Assembly: GCA_964564415.1 (NCBI GenBank)
Contig: CAZMAV010000006.1
Coordinates: forward strand, 62,001-126,000
Source: JALEFZ01 sp964564415
Lineage (GTDB): Bacteria > Bacteroidota > Bacteroidia > J057
Direction: 5' to 3'
Length of the DNA: 64,000 nt
Below the pieces are notes generated by a model. That model saw only the letters and a program-made list of their open reading frames with translations. It had not been told where the DNA came from and did no database searches. The translations under genes were made by a program, and so were the position numbers. Positions within the stretch are counted from its first letter, which is position 1, and each line of letters starts with the position of its first letter. Shown here in pieces: positions 53,018 through 62,540 of the stretch.

Positions 53018-53854
53018 TTATCTTACCCTTAAACGGGTGCAACTGTCTTTGTACATATAATCCCTCAAAATGGTGAGGACAGTTTCTTTTTTGCTGGCGG
53101 TCACGCCAATGGATACATCCTTATCTTCTTCTATGACAAAGAGTTCGCCGGTTTTGGCACGCTTGAAAAGCAGGTCGCCTACCTTGATCATCTGATCGGT
53201 ACCAGCTTCTCTAAACTCAAAATTATCAAATTTCCTGGTGTAGGCTCGGCCTTCGGGAATGGTGGTCTTAGAAATGACTTCCCCATCTTCACCCTCGGCC
53301 ACAAAAAGCTCACACAGGCAAGTGCCCTTGAGTTTTTCATCCTCTACCTGAAGAATGTTGTAGTGGACGATCTTCCAATCCTCGCCCAGTCGCTCGAAGG
53401 CCATAGAGACAGTCTCTTTACCTTTGACCCAGATTCCCTGGTCTTCCTTGGTCTCGTAGTCTACCGTGTAGACAAGGGTAGCTGTCTTTTCGCTAAGGTA
53501 GGTATAGGCGATGTTGTTGATGTCGTACTTCAGGTCGATCTTTCTAGCTCTCAGCAAACTGGACAGGTACTCATCAAATCCCTGATAGGAGCCGTTACTG
53601 ACCCTTGATTTTCCCGAAATGTTGAAGACAAAAATGTTGGAGGTAACATTTTTAGAGAAATAATTCAGGATCTTTTCTTTGTTCTTGGTCTTGGGAATCT
53701 CGACATAGTCCTTCTCGAAGTTGCGAAGCAGGGTTTCCAATTCCTTTCTTGTCTGTTCCTGGGTCTTTTCTGTAGGCTCTTGTCCATAGACACTCGGTTG
53801 AAACAGCAGGACGAGGAAGAAGGAAACCATCAAAAATTGGTGCATGAATTTCAT
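53018..53854 (-). CDS. Exported NTF2-like (DUF4440-type) protein
   Basis: A 278-residue protein with a signal peptide ending near VYG. Residues about 30-170 resemble the NTF2/SnoaL fold: a first helix (ETLLRNFEKDYVEIPKTKN), then strands ending VSMAFERLGEDWKIVHYNILQVE, a pattern usual in DUF4440-type domains. The C-terminal 100 residues have more beta strands with three Cys in total. Function unknown. It diverges from the large kinase gene. Confidence 0.75.
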   Translation of the reverse strand: MKFMHQFLMVSFFLVLLFQPSVYGQEPTEKTQEQTRKELETLLRNFEKDYVEIPKTKNKEKILNYFSKNVTSNIFVFNISGKSRVSNGSYQGFDEYLSSLLRARKIDLKYDINNIAYTYLSEKTATLVYTVDYETKEDQGIWVKGKETVSMAFERLGEDWKIVHYNILQVEDEKLKGTCLCELFVAEGEDGEVISKTTIPEGRAYTRKFDNFEFREAGTDQMIKVGDLLFKRAKTGELFVIEEDKDVSIGVTASKKETVLTILRDYMYKDSCTRLRVR

Positions 53855-53896
53855 GATTTCTTATGATTGCAGATGTTGAAATTTACAAAAGCGAAG

Positions 53897-53934
53897 ATAT
53901 GTATTCCTTTTCTCAAAATAATACATATGTATTC
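53897..53934. promoter_or_regulatory. Candidate operator: direct repeat and perfect palindrome
   Basis: ATATGTATTC occurs at 53897-53906 and again at 53925-53934. The second lies within the perfect 14-bp palindrome AATACATATGTATT (53920-53933). It falls in the gap between two divergent genes, upstream of the signal peptide of the kinase. A regulatory site is plausible, but the sequence is AT-rich. Confidence 0.35.
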
Positions 53935-54051
53935 TCGGTAAGAGGATTCGGCTTACAATTTATTCGATTTCGAGGACAAAGCAAGATTTACCGTGTAGGT
54001 TTAGCTCGAATTCCTGTACCATATGTCCCAGAAGAACCGTATATTTCTCTT

Positions 54052-57000
54052 ATGAAAAATTCATTACCCCACGTATATATCTGGGTTTTGCTCCTTTTCA
54101 CCCCCTTTTTGGGGTCTCAAAAGCTATGGGCTCAGGAAATGGGCAAGCCTATTTTGCAGAATTTTTCTCCCAAAGACTACAAGGCGAGTTCAGCCAATTA
54201 TATGGCCGTTCAGGACCGTCGGGGCCTCCTCTATTTTGCAAATCTAAGGGGAGTCCTCGAATACGACGGAGCCAACTGGCGAGTGATCAATATTCCCAAG
54301 CGATCTACCGTGCGCTCCCTCGCCGTAGATAGCACCGGCATCGTCTACGTGGGAGCCATCGGCGACTTTGGCTACCTCAAGCCAGATTCCATGGGAAGGA
54401 TGAAATATACTTCTCTCCTCCCCAAGACCAATATTTCCGATCGCACGAGAAATAACCAGGTCGTAGTCCTGGGAAGCGAAAAAGGAGCTTTTTTCCACGT
54501 GACAGGAGACAGTGCCTATTATCGCTGGAAGGCAAATAAACTCTACAGGTATCCCGTCAGAGGAGTGCAAAAAGGCTTAAGCATGTTTTACCTCGATGGG
54601 CAACTTTTTATCTCCTCTCCCGAGACCGGACTTTTTAGGCACGACGACCAGGGAAAAGTGATCGAAGACCCCGATCCCCCCTTTAAAGAGAGGTATGTAC
54701 TCGACATGATTACCTATGACAGAGATCACTATCTCGCAATTTCGGATCGCTACCAGTGCTGGCTCATAGACCGCCATACCTTTGAATTGGAGCGCTTCGA
54801 AACCAGTGTGGACAATGAATTGGAGGATCAGTATTTTTCTGGAATCAACCTGTTAAATAATGGCAACCTCCTGGTGTCCACAGTCAAGAGCGGTGCTATT
54901 CTTTTGGACCACGAGGGCCAGGAAATCATCCGACTCAACGAATCCAACGGACTTCAGGATCGCCTGATCATCTCCTCCTTTCAAGATCGGCAGGGAGGGG
55001 TCTGGCTATGTTTGTCCAAAGGCATCACCTACCTGAGCATGTCCATCCCCCTGCAGGTATGGGACGAGTCAAATGGCCTTGAGGGGCTGGTATTTTCGGT
55101 GAGCCGCTTCAAGGGTAAACTGTATGCATCGACAGCCCAAGGTGTGTTTTGCCTGGAAAATAACCAGTTTGTCAGGGTTGAAGGCCTGGACATCGAGACC
55201 TGGGAACTGATGGAGATAGAATTGTCGGGAGGAGAAAAGCAACTGCTGGCCAGTACGGTAAGGGGGCTTTACTTAATTAAAGGAAAAAGGGCCATTCCCG
55301 CCATGAGGCAGGAGAAATATCCCTATATCGGAAGCCTTGAAAAATCCTCCTCTGACAAGGGAATCCTCTACGTCAATGACGCCCTTCAGCGAGTTTCCAT
55401 TTTTCAATACAAGTCGGGCAAATGGGAAGTGCTAAGGTACTTGGAAGATCTAAGGGGTAGGTTTGAGCAAATAGTGGAAGAAAAACCGGGAGTCATCTGG
55501 TTGATCGAGCGCTATGGTAAGCAGCGGGCCATTCGCCTCACCCTGGATACTAAGAATGGCTATCGCATTCTGAAAAGGCAAAGTTTGGAAGACAGGGAAG
55601 ACCTCCCCAATATCCTCTCAATTTTTAAATTTGACGGCAGGCTCAATTTCTTCACAGAAAAAGGCTTTTACACCATAGAGGAGGGGCAGAAAATTCAAAA
55701 GCTGGATCTGCCTACCTTCCCGATACGGGGAATCACCTCTTTGGTAGAAGATAACAAGGGCAGGATATTTCTGGGCCGCATGGAGGACAATGCTCGTTGG
55801 TTTGAAATCCTCTTACCCAATGGAGAGGGAGGGTATGAGAAGGATTCGGTAAGCCTTAAGGAGTTGGACAACCTGGATATCTGGGGCAAAGTCTACACCG
55901 AAGCGGATGGCAAGGCGTGGATCGGTACTTCGGAGGGACTTTTTTGTTTTTATCCGGAGAAAAAGAAAAAGATCGAAGACTTTCCCCTACCCGTCATCAG
56001 AAGAATTGTCATGGGTGAAGATTCGGTCCTCTTTTACGGTGCTCAGTACAAAGGACTGAGCGAGACCCCCAGCAATCCTGTGCTTTCTCATCATCAAAAT
56101 GCCATCACCTTTTATTATGCAGCTCCTTATTTTGGGGGAAGTTCCCAGGCTGAGTACAGCTTGCGCTTATTGGGGCAGGATAGCGAATGGTCGGCCTGGA
56201 CCTCGGAGCGGAAAAAAGACTACACCCTCTTGCCTCCGGGAGAATATGAGTTTCAGTTGAGGGCCAGGAACCAATTCCATCAGGAAAGTGGGATCACTGC
56301 CTATACTTTCGAGGTTGCCCCTCCCTGGTGGAAGAGCATTTGGGCCTTGATTTCCTACGGACTGCTGGCCCTTCTCCTCATTTATGCTACCATTAAATTC
56401 AATACCCAGCGGCTGCATTTGCAAAACGAGCACCTCGAGAGTTTGGTCTATGAAAGGACCAATGAAATTTGGGAGCAGCACAAAGAAATTGTCAAGAAAA
56501 CGGTGGCCCTCAAGCGGAAAAATGAAGAAATCGCTACCCAACACGACCTCTTGGAGGATAGAAATACCCGCCTGGAAGAGGCCATGAAAAAATTACAGGC
56601 CGCTCAGACTCAACTGGTCGAAGCCGAAAAGATGGCCTCCCTGGGACAGTTGACTGCCGGGATCGCCCACGAGATCAACAATCCTATCAATTACGTTAAA
56701 GGCAACATCAACCCCCTCAAAAAGGACTTTGAGGAGATCAAAGACCTCTTTACCCGTATCTCCCTCCTCAATGAAAAGGAAGACCTCGAGGATGCCGTAA
56801 AGCAGATCGAAGCTTATGCTGAAGAAATTGATGCAGCCTATCTTTTTGTGGAAATGGAGCAACTCCTCAATGGAATCGAAGATGGGGCCAACCGAACCAA
56901 GCAAATCGTGGATGGGCTGAAGATTTTTTCCCGTACAGAAAATGACCTCTTTAAGCATATCGACATCCACAAGGGTATAGGTTCTACCCTTACCTTGCTC

Positions 57001-57480
57001 AATAACCGATTGAAGGACCGGATTCGGGTAAACAAAGACTTTGCCGAGCTCCCGGTCGTAGAGTGCCTGCCGGGCAAGCTCAATCAGGTCTTTATGAATA
57101 TTTTTGTCAACAGCATACAGGCCCTGGAAGAAAAAGCGCGAAGAGAAGGACGAAAGAGTACGGAAGTCATTGGAGACATTAGCATCAGCACAAAAGAGGC
57201 TCACAATTGCCTTCCTGGTAAGGGTGATTGCCTGCAAATCATTATCTCGGACAATGGTCCCGGCATCCCTGAAGATATTCGCCACAAAATATTCGATCCC
57301 TTTTTTACGACAAAGGATGTAGGCGAAGGCACGGGTTTGGGACTTTCCATTACCTTTGGCATCATCGAAAAGCACCATGGCAAAATCAAGGTAGAAAGCA
57401 AGGAGGGGAGGGGAACAACCTTTATCATCAGCCTCCCTTTCAAGCAGGAAGAAGAAAAAGTAGAAGAGCGTAAAGCCTGA
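54052..57480 (+). CDS. Two-component sensor kinase with beta-propeller and Y_Y_Y domain
   Basis: A 1142-residue membrane sensor. The start at 54052 gives a clear signal peptide (KNSLPHVYIWVLLLFTPFL, ending near LWAQ). The periplasmic part is a Reg_prop-type beta-propeller with many LA-type and GG-W/LY strands (residues about 30-690), then a Y_Y_Y domain ending LLPPGEYEFQLRARNQFHQES. A transmembrane helix is at about 765-785, followed by a long coiled coil. The HisKA site is LGQLTAGIAHEINNPINYVKG; the ATPase domain has MNIFVNSIQALEEKA, DNGPGIPEDIRHKIFDPFF and GEGTGLGLSITFGI. It has no receiver of its own, but two receiver genes follow directly. Confidence 0.94.
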   Translation: MKNSLPHVYIWVLLLFTPFLGSQKLWAQEMGKPILQNFSPKDYKASSANYMAVQDRRGLLYFANLRGVLEYDGANWRVINIPKRSTVRSLAVDSTGIVYVGAIGDFGYLKPDSMGRMKYTSLLPKTNISDRTRNNQVVVLGSEKGAFFHVTGDSAYYRWKANKLYRYPVRGVQKGLSMFYLDGQLFISSPETGLFRHDDQGKVIEDPDPPFKERYVLDMITYDRDHYLAISDRYQCWLIDRHTFELERFETSVDNELEDQYFSGINLLNNGNLLVSTVKSGAILLDHEGQEIIRLNESNGLQDRLIISSFQDRQGGVWLCLSKGITYLSMSIPLQVWDESNGLEGLVFSVSRFKGKLYASTAQGVFCLENNQFVRVEGLDIETWELMEIELSGGEKQLLASTVRGLYLIKGKRAIPAMRQEKYPYIGSLEKSSSDKGILYVNDALQRVSIFQYKSGKWEVLRYLEDLRGRFEQIVEEKPGVIWLIERYGKQRAIRLTLDTKNGYRILKRQSLEDREDLPNILSIFKFDGRLNFFTEKGFYTIEEGQKIQKLDLPTFPIRGITSLVEDNKGRIFLGRMEDNARWFEILLPNGEGGYEKDSVSLKELDNLDIWGKVYTEADGKAWIGTSEGLFCFYPEKKKKIEDFPLPVIRRIVMGEDSVLFYGAQYKGLSETPSNPVLSHHQNAITFYYAAPYFGGSSQAEYSLRLLGQDSEWSAWTSERKKDYTLLPPGEYEFQLRARNQFHQESGITAYTFEVAPPWWKSIWALISYGLLALLLIYATIKFNTQRLHLQNEHLESLVYERTNEIWEQHKEIVKKTVALKRKNEEIATQHDLLEDRNTRLEEAMKKLQAAQTQLVEAEKMASLGQLTAGIAHEINNPINYVKGNINPLKKDFEEIKDLFTRISLLNEKEDLEDAVKQIEAYAEEIDAAYLFVEMEQLLNGIEDGANRTKQIVDGLKIFSRTENDLFKHIDIHKGIGSTLTLLNNRLKDRIRVNKDFAELPVVECLPGKLNQVFMNIFVNSIQALEEKARREGRKSTEVIGDISISTKEAHNCLPGKGDCLQIIISDNGPGIPEDIRHKIFDPFFTTKDVGEGTGLGLSITFGIIEKHHGKIKVESKEGRGTTFIISLPFKQEEEKVEERKA

Positions 57481-57508
57481 CGCCTGCCGCCGCATAACAA
57501 AGATTCCG

Positions 57509-58522
57509 ATGTCAGACAGTAAGCCCTCAATCTTGTATGTAGATGACGAGCGCCACAACCTCGTCGCTTTTAAAGCCTCTTTTCGACGCCACTACCAGGT
57601 TCATACCGCCCAGGATGGGGAAGAAGCCCTGAGGTTGCTGGAGGAAAACGAAGTAGAGCTCATCATCAGTGATCAGCGCATGCCCGGCATGACAGGGGTA
57701 GAATTATTTGAGCAAATCCAGGAGCGCTATCCTGAGCCCATCCGCATGGTCCTGACGGCTTTTAGCGACGTAGCTGATATCATCGGAGCCATCAACAAAG
57801 GAAAGGTCTACTATTACGTAACCAAGCCCTGGAAATATGAGGATCTAAAGGTGCTGATCGACAATGCCTTGGAAGCTTATCAGCTCAAGAATGAAAACCG
57901 CTCCCTTTCCGCCGAAAAGCAGCGCCTGGAGCTTCAGGCTACCCAGCAGGAAAAAGAACGTATCCTGGCACGCTTCGAAACCCTCAAAAATCAGGTTAAT
58001 CCTCACTTTCTTTTCAATTCCCTCAACGTCCTCTCTTCCCTGGTACACGAAGACCCGGATCTCGCAGAGTCTTTCATCGCCAAACTGACCAGGGTGTACC
58101 GCTACGTCCTCGACCTTAAGGAGGAAACCCTGGTCCCCCTTTCCCGAGAATTGGACTTTGTCAATAGTTATTTCTTCCTTCAGCAAATTCGCTTTGGCAA
58201 CAACCTTCAGCTTTACATTGAGGTGGGCGAAGATCACAAAAAACAGCTCCTGCCCCCTCTTAGCCTACAGCTTTTGATGGAGAATGCTGTTAAGCACAAC
58301 ATTATCTCCAAGGAGTATCCGCTGAAGATCGAGCTATTTGTCAGAGGAGAGGAACTGGTTATCAAGAATAATTTTCAGCCTCGTAGCGAAAAAGTGCATT
58401 CTACGGGCATAGGACTGAGCAACCTCCGGGAGCGCTATCGGTTGTTAACCGAGAAGCAACCAAGCTTCGATAGAGAAAACGATTACTATGTAGCGAGAAT
58501 TCCCCTACTTGCCCATGATTGA
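57509..58522 (+). CDS. Response regulator fused to LytS-type histidine kinase
   Basis: A 337-residue protein. The N-terminal receiver (1-125) has Asp55 in ISDQRMPGMTGVE as phosphorylation site, with DD at 12-13 and TKPW at 106. After a coiled coil, the C-terminus is a PF06580-type His_kinase: NQVNPHFLFNSLNVLSSL with His166, then QLLMENAVKHNI and TGIGLSNLRERYRLL. This design reads a phosphoryl input from another kinase and phosphorylates a further regulator, usually LytTR, which is not in the window. It starts 28 bp after the propeller kinase gene. Confidence 0.93.
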   Translation: MSDSKPSILYVDDERHNLVAFKASFRRHYQVHTAQDGEEALRLLEENEVELIISDQRMPGMTGVELFEQIQERYPEPIRMVLTAFSDVADIIGAINKGKVYYYVTKPWKYEDLKVLIDNALEAYQLKNENRSLSAEKQRLELQATQQEKERILARFETLKNQVNPHFLFNSLNVLSSLVHEDPDLAESFIAKLTRVYRYVLDLKEETLVPLSRELDFVNSYFFLQQIRFGNNLQLYIEVGEDHKKQLLPPLSLQLLMENAVKHNIISKEYPLKIELFVRGEELVIKNNFQPRSEKVHSTGIGLSNLRERYRLLTEKQPSFDRENDYYVARIPLLAHD

Positions 58523-58615
58523 TCGGATACAAGGATAAAATCCTATGTTATTGTGCCATTTCATCAATAAAAGGACTGGGGAGCGATTGCCGAAGATCAA
58601 AAGCAGAATTAATCT

Positions 58616-59704
58616 ATGGATAAGGACTTTTCCATTTTATACGTCGACGACGAAGAACAAAACCTTATTTCATTTAAAGCTACTTTTCGAAGGCAGTATA
58701 AGGTGTATACAGCCAAAGGGGGGATGGAAGGCATCGATCTCCTCAGGAAACACGACATAAAGCTCATCATCACCGACCAGCGGATGCCGGAGATGACTGG
58801 GGTGCAGTTCCTGGAAAGAACCCTCACCGAGTTTCCCGATACCATCAGGGTAGTGCTGACGGGTTTTTCAGACATGGAGGCCATCATAGATGTGATCAAT
58901 AGCGGCCGGATTTTTCGCTACATCACCAAGCCCTGGGAGGAAGACGAACTGAGGATGACCATCGAAAATGCCAGGCAACTTTACGAATTGCAGCAAAAAA
59001 ATAAAAAGCTCCTCCTCGAGCTTCAGGGGCAGGTGGAAGAACAGGGACGGGTGATTGAGCTCTTCAAAAAGTATGTACCCGAGACCGTTGTAGAAAGAGC
59101 TCTGAGCTCGACTGCCACATCCATCTTTGATGGAGAACTGAAGGAAATCGCCGTCTTATTTTGCGATATTCGGGGATTCACTCCCATGAGCGAAGAACTG
59201 TCCCCTCCCGAGGTCGTAACTTTTCTCAATGACTATTATGCCATAATGACCCGGGTGGTACAACGCCACGGAGGAACAGTCAATCAATTTGTGGGAGACG
59301 AGGTATTTGCCTGTTTTGGGGCTCCCATTCCCAACAATAATATTGAGCTAAGCGCGGTCATGTGTGCCATCGAAATGATGGAAAAGCGGGAGCAAATCAA
59401 TGAAAAGTACAGGGGACGCCTGGGCAGAGAAATAGAGATCGGAATTGGTATCAATGCCGGGGAGGCCGTAGCCGGGAACTTGGGTTCTGAGGTTAAGATT
59501 TCCTATTCCGTGACCGGGGATACCGTCAATACTGGAAAGCGCATCGAAAGCCTGACCAAGGAGTTTCCCAACTCGATCCTGATGAGCAAAAGGGTCTATG
59601 ACAAAATCGCCGATCGCATCATCGCAGAGGCATGGGAACCCATCGCGCTAAGGGGAAAAAGGGAAAAAATCACAATCTATCAGGTGGGAGGAGTGAGGAA
59701 GTAG
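58616..59704 (+). CDS. Response regulator fused to class III nucleotide cyclase
   Basis: A 362-residue protein. The receiver (1-125) has Asp54 in ITDQRMPEMTGVQ and TKPW at 104-107; it is closely similar to the receiver of the gene before. A coiled coil leads to a class III adenylyl/guanylyl cyclase (about 175-355). Metal-binding aspartates are Asp184 in LFCDIRGFTPMSE and Asp228 in FVGDEVFACFG. VTGDTVNTGKRIE, including the transition-state Arg, is present. Where adenylyl cyclases have a substrate-specifying Lys, this protein has Gln224, so base choice is uncertain. It is 93 bp after the previous gene. Confidence 0.93.
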   Translation: MDKDFSILYVDDEEQNLISFKATFRRQYKVYTAKGGMEGIDLLRKHDIKLIITDQRMPEMTGVQFLERTLTEFPDTIRVVLTGFSDMEAIIDVINSGRIFRYITKPWEEDELRMTIENARQLYELQQKNKKLLLELQGQVEEQGRVIELFKKYVPETVVERALSSTATSIFDGELKEIAVLFCDIRGFTPMSEELSPPEVVTFLNDYYAIMTRVVQRHGGTVNQFVGDEVFACFGAPIPNNNIELSAVMCAIEMMEKREQINEKYRGRLGREIEIGIGINAGEAVAGNLGSEVKISYSVTGDTVNTGKRIESLTKEFPNSILMSKRVYDKIADRIIAEAWEPIALRGKREKITIYQVGGVRK

Positions 59705-60182
59705 GTGGCCCAATTGAAGAAAGTACCACAAATACAAATTATCCTACCATTTGTAATGTCGGCAAAAATCGAGCTTACCATGTTTGATTTTTTTCAAAAA
59801 TTTCACAAAAACTAGCTTTTTCTAAATAAAATATTAGTTTCTACCTACATCAATTTTAATATTTAGAGAAAATTGGATCGATCTTACGCATGATTTGTCA
59901 AGCACAACTGCCTGCAATCCTATAAGAATTGATATTTCTACCATGAAGCCTATATTTTAGGCATTGGATTAAAGAAAAAAATGTTCAATTTTGTAGGAAA
60001 TATTACATCAGACCTTCAGCGAAAGGTTTTAATTGTAAATTAGCTAGCGATTTGGGCCAATAGAAGGGGATTTAATGGAGGCTGGGGTAGATGAAGTCCT
60101 CTCCTGACTATTGGAAAAAGAACGAACTACTATTCGCCTTGTACTTGTATTCGTCATCAGGACCTAGGTCAAGCCATGTGCT
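59705..60182. other. AT-rich non-coding gap
   Basis: 478 bp between the cyclase gene and the next gene. I see no ORF of note, RNA gene or terminator. The sequence is AT-rich with short T runs and small imperfect palindromes. Confidence 0.5.
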
Positions 60183-60821
60183 ATGAAAAGACTTTTTTTA
60201 TTTAACGTATTACTGTCCTTAATATTTGTTTTCTACGTCAATTTTGTTGCGGGCTTTCCCCCATCTCCAATCTCTGACGAGGAACCTTATATTACCTTGA
60301 TCAGCATAAGCTCAGTTGAAGATGACAGGGTCAAGCTCGAATGGGAGACCAGGCAGCTTGGTAGAGGCTGGGTTTTTATGGTAGAGCGCAGCAAAGATGG
60401 AGAGTACTTTCAAACCATCTGCGGATTACGTAGTACATCAAGCAAATCTTATGCCTTTTTTGACAAAGACCCCATAAAAAATAAGACCGTTCAGTACCGA
60501 ATTAAAGCCGTTCAGACAGGAAAGCCTGAATCCGTTTTCTTCTCCCTGCCTGTTTCCTTCCAACACTCTTTTACCCGAATCCTCAATAGCTACCCCAATC
60601 CCGTCGCCGATCGCCTTTATATCGATATACCCTCTGCAGCTACCGAGAAAATATCCATTGTCATCAAAGATTTTTTCGGTAGAGAAGTTTTTTCAGAAAG
60701 CCTCGAAAATGAATTCCAACGGAATGTCCCCATCTCTACCCGTCAACTGATGAAAGGGACCTACTTTATCCAACTCACTTCGGGAGAAAATCGCTGGACC
60801 ACCCGTATGCAAAGAAATTAA
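60183..60821 (+). CDS. Small exported FnIII-like protein with T9SS sorting domain
   Basis: A 212-residue protein. It begins with a signal peptide-like helix (MKRLFLFNVLLSLIFVFYVN). A single FnIII-like module follows (residues about 38-125, VKLEWETRQLGRGWVFMVERSKDGEYFQTI). The rest is a T9SS sorting domain: ILNSYPNPVADRLYIDI near 133 and LMKGTYFIQLTSGENRW near 190. The protein is mostly a sorting tag plus one module. It has no enzyme domain; surface decoration or adhesion is a guess. Confidence 0.85.
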   Translation: MKRLFLFNVLLSLIFVFYVNFVAGFPPSPISDEEPYITLISISSVEDDRVKLEWETRQLGRGWVFMVERSKDGEYFQTICGLRSTSSKSYAFFDKDPIKNKTVQYRIKAVQTGKPESVFFSLPVSFQHSFTRILNSYPNPVADRLYIDIPSAATEKISIVIKDFFGREVFSESLENEFQRNVPISTRQLMKGTYFIQLTSGENRWTTRMQRN

Positions 60822-60954
60822 TAAGTGGGCCTTCCTGGTGGCAGGGGTTAGCCCTCTTTCTGATGAAAGCGGGGCCTAGATCCCTTCATTTTGGAATTGA
60901 CCTGACTTGGCAGTAAGTTTGCCGGCATTGACCCATTTATGCCATTCTACTCTT

Positions 60955-62184
60955 ATGAGCCATCCTTTCCTAGACCTTTCTTTTGCCAGATCTTACTTCC
61001 CTTCCCTTGCTGACGGCTATGTCTTTATGGATAATGCCGGAGGCTCGCAGACCCTTAGGACGGTAACGGATCGGCTTACCGATTACCTCCTCCACTCCAA
61101 TGTACAACACGGAGCCACTTATGAAATTTCTCAGTTGGCCACCAATCGGGTCTACGAAGCCAGCCAGCACATGAGGGTCTACGTGAATGCCTCTAAGGTA
61201 GAGGAAATCGTCCTGGGCCCCTCAGCTTCTATGCTTTTCCGTATTCTCTCCCTTGGCCTTGTAGAGCAGTGGGAGGAAGGCGATGAGATTATCGTCACCA
61301 ACACCGATCACGAAGCCAACGTCAGCCCTTGGACCGACCTTGAAAATCGAGGAATTGTAATAAAGACCTGGAAATACAATCCCAATACCCTGGCTCTGTC
61401 CCTGGAGGACCTAAAGCCTTTGCTTAATAAAAAGACGCGTTTGGTCGCCCTTACCCATACTTCTAATGTATTGGGGAGCATCAATCCCGTCAAGGAAATC
61501 GCCCGTATTGTCCACGAAAATGGAAGCCTGGTCTGCGTAGACGGAGTCGCATACGCCCCCCATCGCCTACCTGACGTAAAAGAATTGGAAGTAGACTTCT
61601 ATGTGTTTAGCTGGTACAAGGTATTCGGGCCTCACTTTGCCCTTATGTATGGGAAAAGCGAATGGTTGGAGCAGATTCCCGGTCTCAATCATTACTTCAT
61701 CCAATCAAGCCCCTATAAATTTCAACCTGGAAATGTTAACTTCGAAATGGCTTACAGCCTGATGGGCATTCACGATTACCTGCAGGATATTGCCAGAGAG
61801 CATTTTGGAGAGCTAGGCAAGGGAAGAGATGCTTATGAAAAGGCTTTTCAACTCTTTGCGGATCAAGAAGAAAAGTTGTCGGAAAAGCTACTGGCTTTCT
61901 TGAAAAATAAGCAAAGGGTACACATCATTGGTATTGAAGAAGCCGACAAGGAAAAGCGAGTTTCTACCATTTCCTTTGTGGTTGAAGGCAGGGACTCAAA
62001 AGAAATCGTGGAAAAGGTGGACCCACACAGGATAGGAATACGTTTTGGGGACTTTTATGCCAAAAAATTGATTCGCGACCTGGGCATTGAAGATCAGAAT
62101 GGTGTCATTAGGGTAAGCCTTGTTCATTACAATACCCTGGAGGAAGTCCAAAGGCTCATAGAGGTACTAGATCCTCTCATTTAG
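60955..62184 (+). CDS. Class V aminotransferase, cysteine-desulfurase-like (VC1184 type)
   Basis: A 409-residue PLP enzyme. It starts ADGYVFMDNAGGSQTL, the hallmark of the VC1184-like subgroup. Motifs are LGPSASMLFRI near residue 87, THTSNVLGSINPVKEI near 170, VDGVAYAPHRLPDVKEL near 197 and the PLP lysine in FSWYKVFGPHFALMYG near 225. Close IscS/SufS relatives use cysteine, but the catalytic-cysteine loop is not obvious, so the substrate is unclear. The ATG at 60955 is chosen over a TTG upstream. Confidence 0.9.
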   Translation: MSHPFLDLSFARSYFPSLADGYVFMDNAGGSQTLRTVTDRLTDYLLHSNVQHGATYEISQLATNRVYEASQHMRVYVNASKVEEIVLGPSASMLFRILSLGLVEQWEEGDEIIVTNTDHEANVSPWTDLENRGIVIKTWKYNPNTLALSLEDLKPLLNKKTRLVALTHTSNVLGSINPVKEIARIVHENGSLVCVDGVAYAPHRLPDVKELEVDFYVFSWYKVFGPHFALMYGKSEWLEQIPGLNHYFIQSSPYKFQPGNVNFEMAYSLMGIHDYLQDIAREHFGELGKGRDAYEKAFQLFADQEEKLSEKLLAFLKNKQRVHIIGIEEADKEKRVSTISFVVEGRDSKEIVEKVDPHRIGIRFGDFYAKKLIRDLGIEDQNGVIRVSLVHYNTLEEVQRLIEVLDPLI

Positions 62185-62201
62185 TATCAATCAAATAAGA
62201 G

Positions 62202-62540
62202 ATGACAAAGACTCAATCGCTGATCATCGCCCTGATCCTGGCAGGGGTATCTTTTTTTATCATACCCATCACGGTGGAGGGAATGAATCCCATCCTCTAC
62301 GGAGTACTCAAGGCCCTCATCATGGCTGTTGTGGGGGGAGGCATGTATCTGGCTCTCCGCAAATTTGGCTTTTTGGCCTTAGCTATTTGCCTAGCTCTGA
62401 TTATCATCTTTGCTCCTGCGCCCTACGCCCTTCCCATTGACGGGATCGCAAAATTTATGGTGGCCCTGGCGGTTATCGCAGGCGTCCTGGCCCTGGAAAA
62501 ACGAATCAGGCCTCAAGAAGAAGAAAATGAAGATATATAA
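62202..62540 (+). CDS. Small four-helix membrane protein
   Basis: A 112-residue protein with about four hydrophobic segments (residues 5-23, 31-50, 56-72, 80-100) and an acidic tail (RPQEEENEDI). I recognise no family. It lies 17 bp after the class V aminotransferase gene and overlaps the serC start by 14 bp, so it is translationally coupled to serC. Function unknown. Confidence 0.75.
   Translation: MTKTQSLIIALILAGVSFFIIPITVEGMNPILYGVLKALIMAVVGGGMYLALRKFGFLALAICLALIIIFAPAPYALPIDGIAKFMVALAVIAGVLALEKRIRPQEEENEDI

Noticed and set aside
53863..54051. 63-residue N-terminal extension of the propeller kinase
   Set aside because: A clear signal peptide begins at 54052, and the extension covers the intergenic palindrome.
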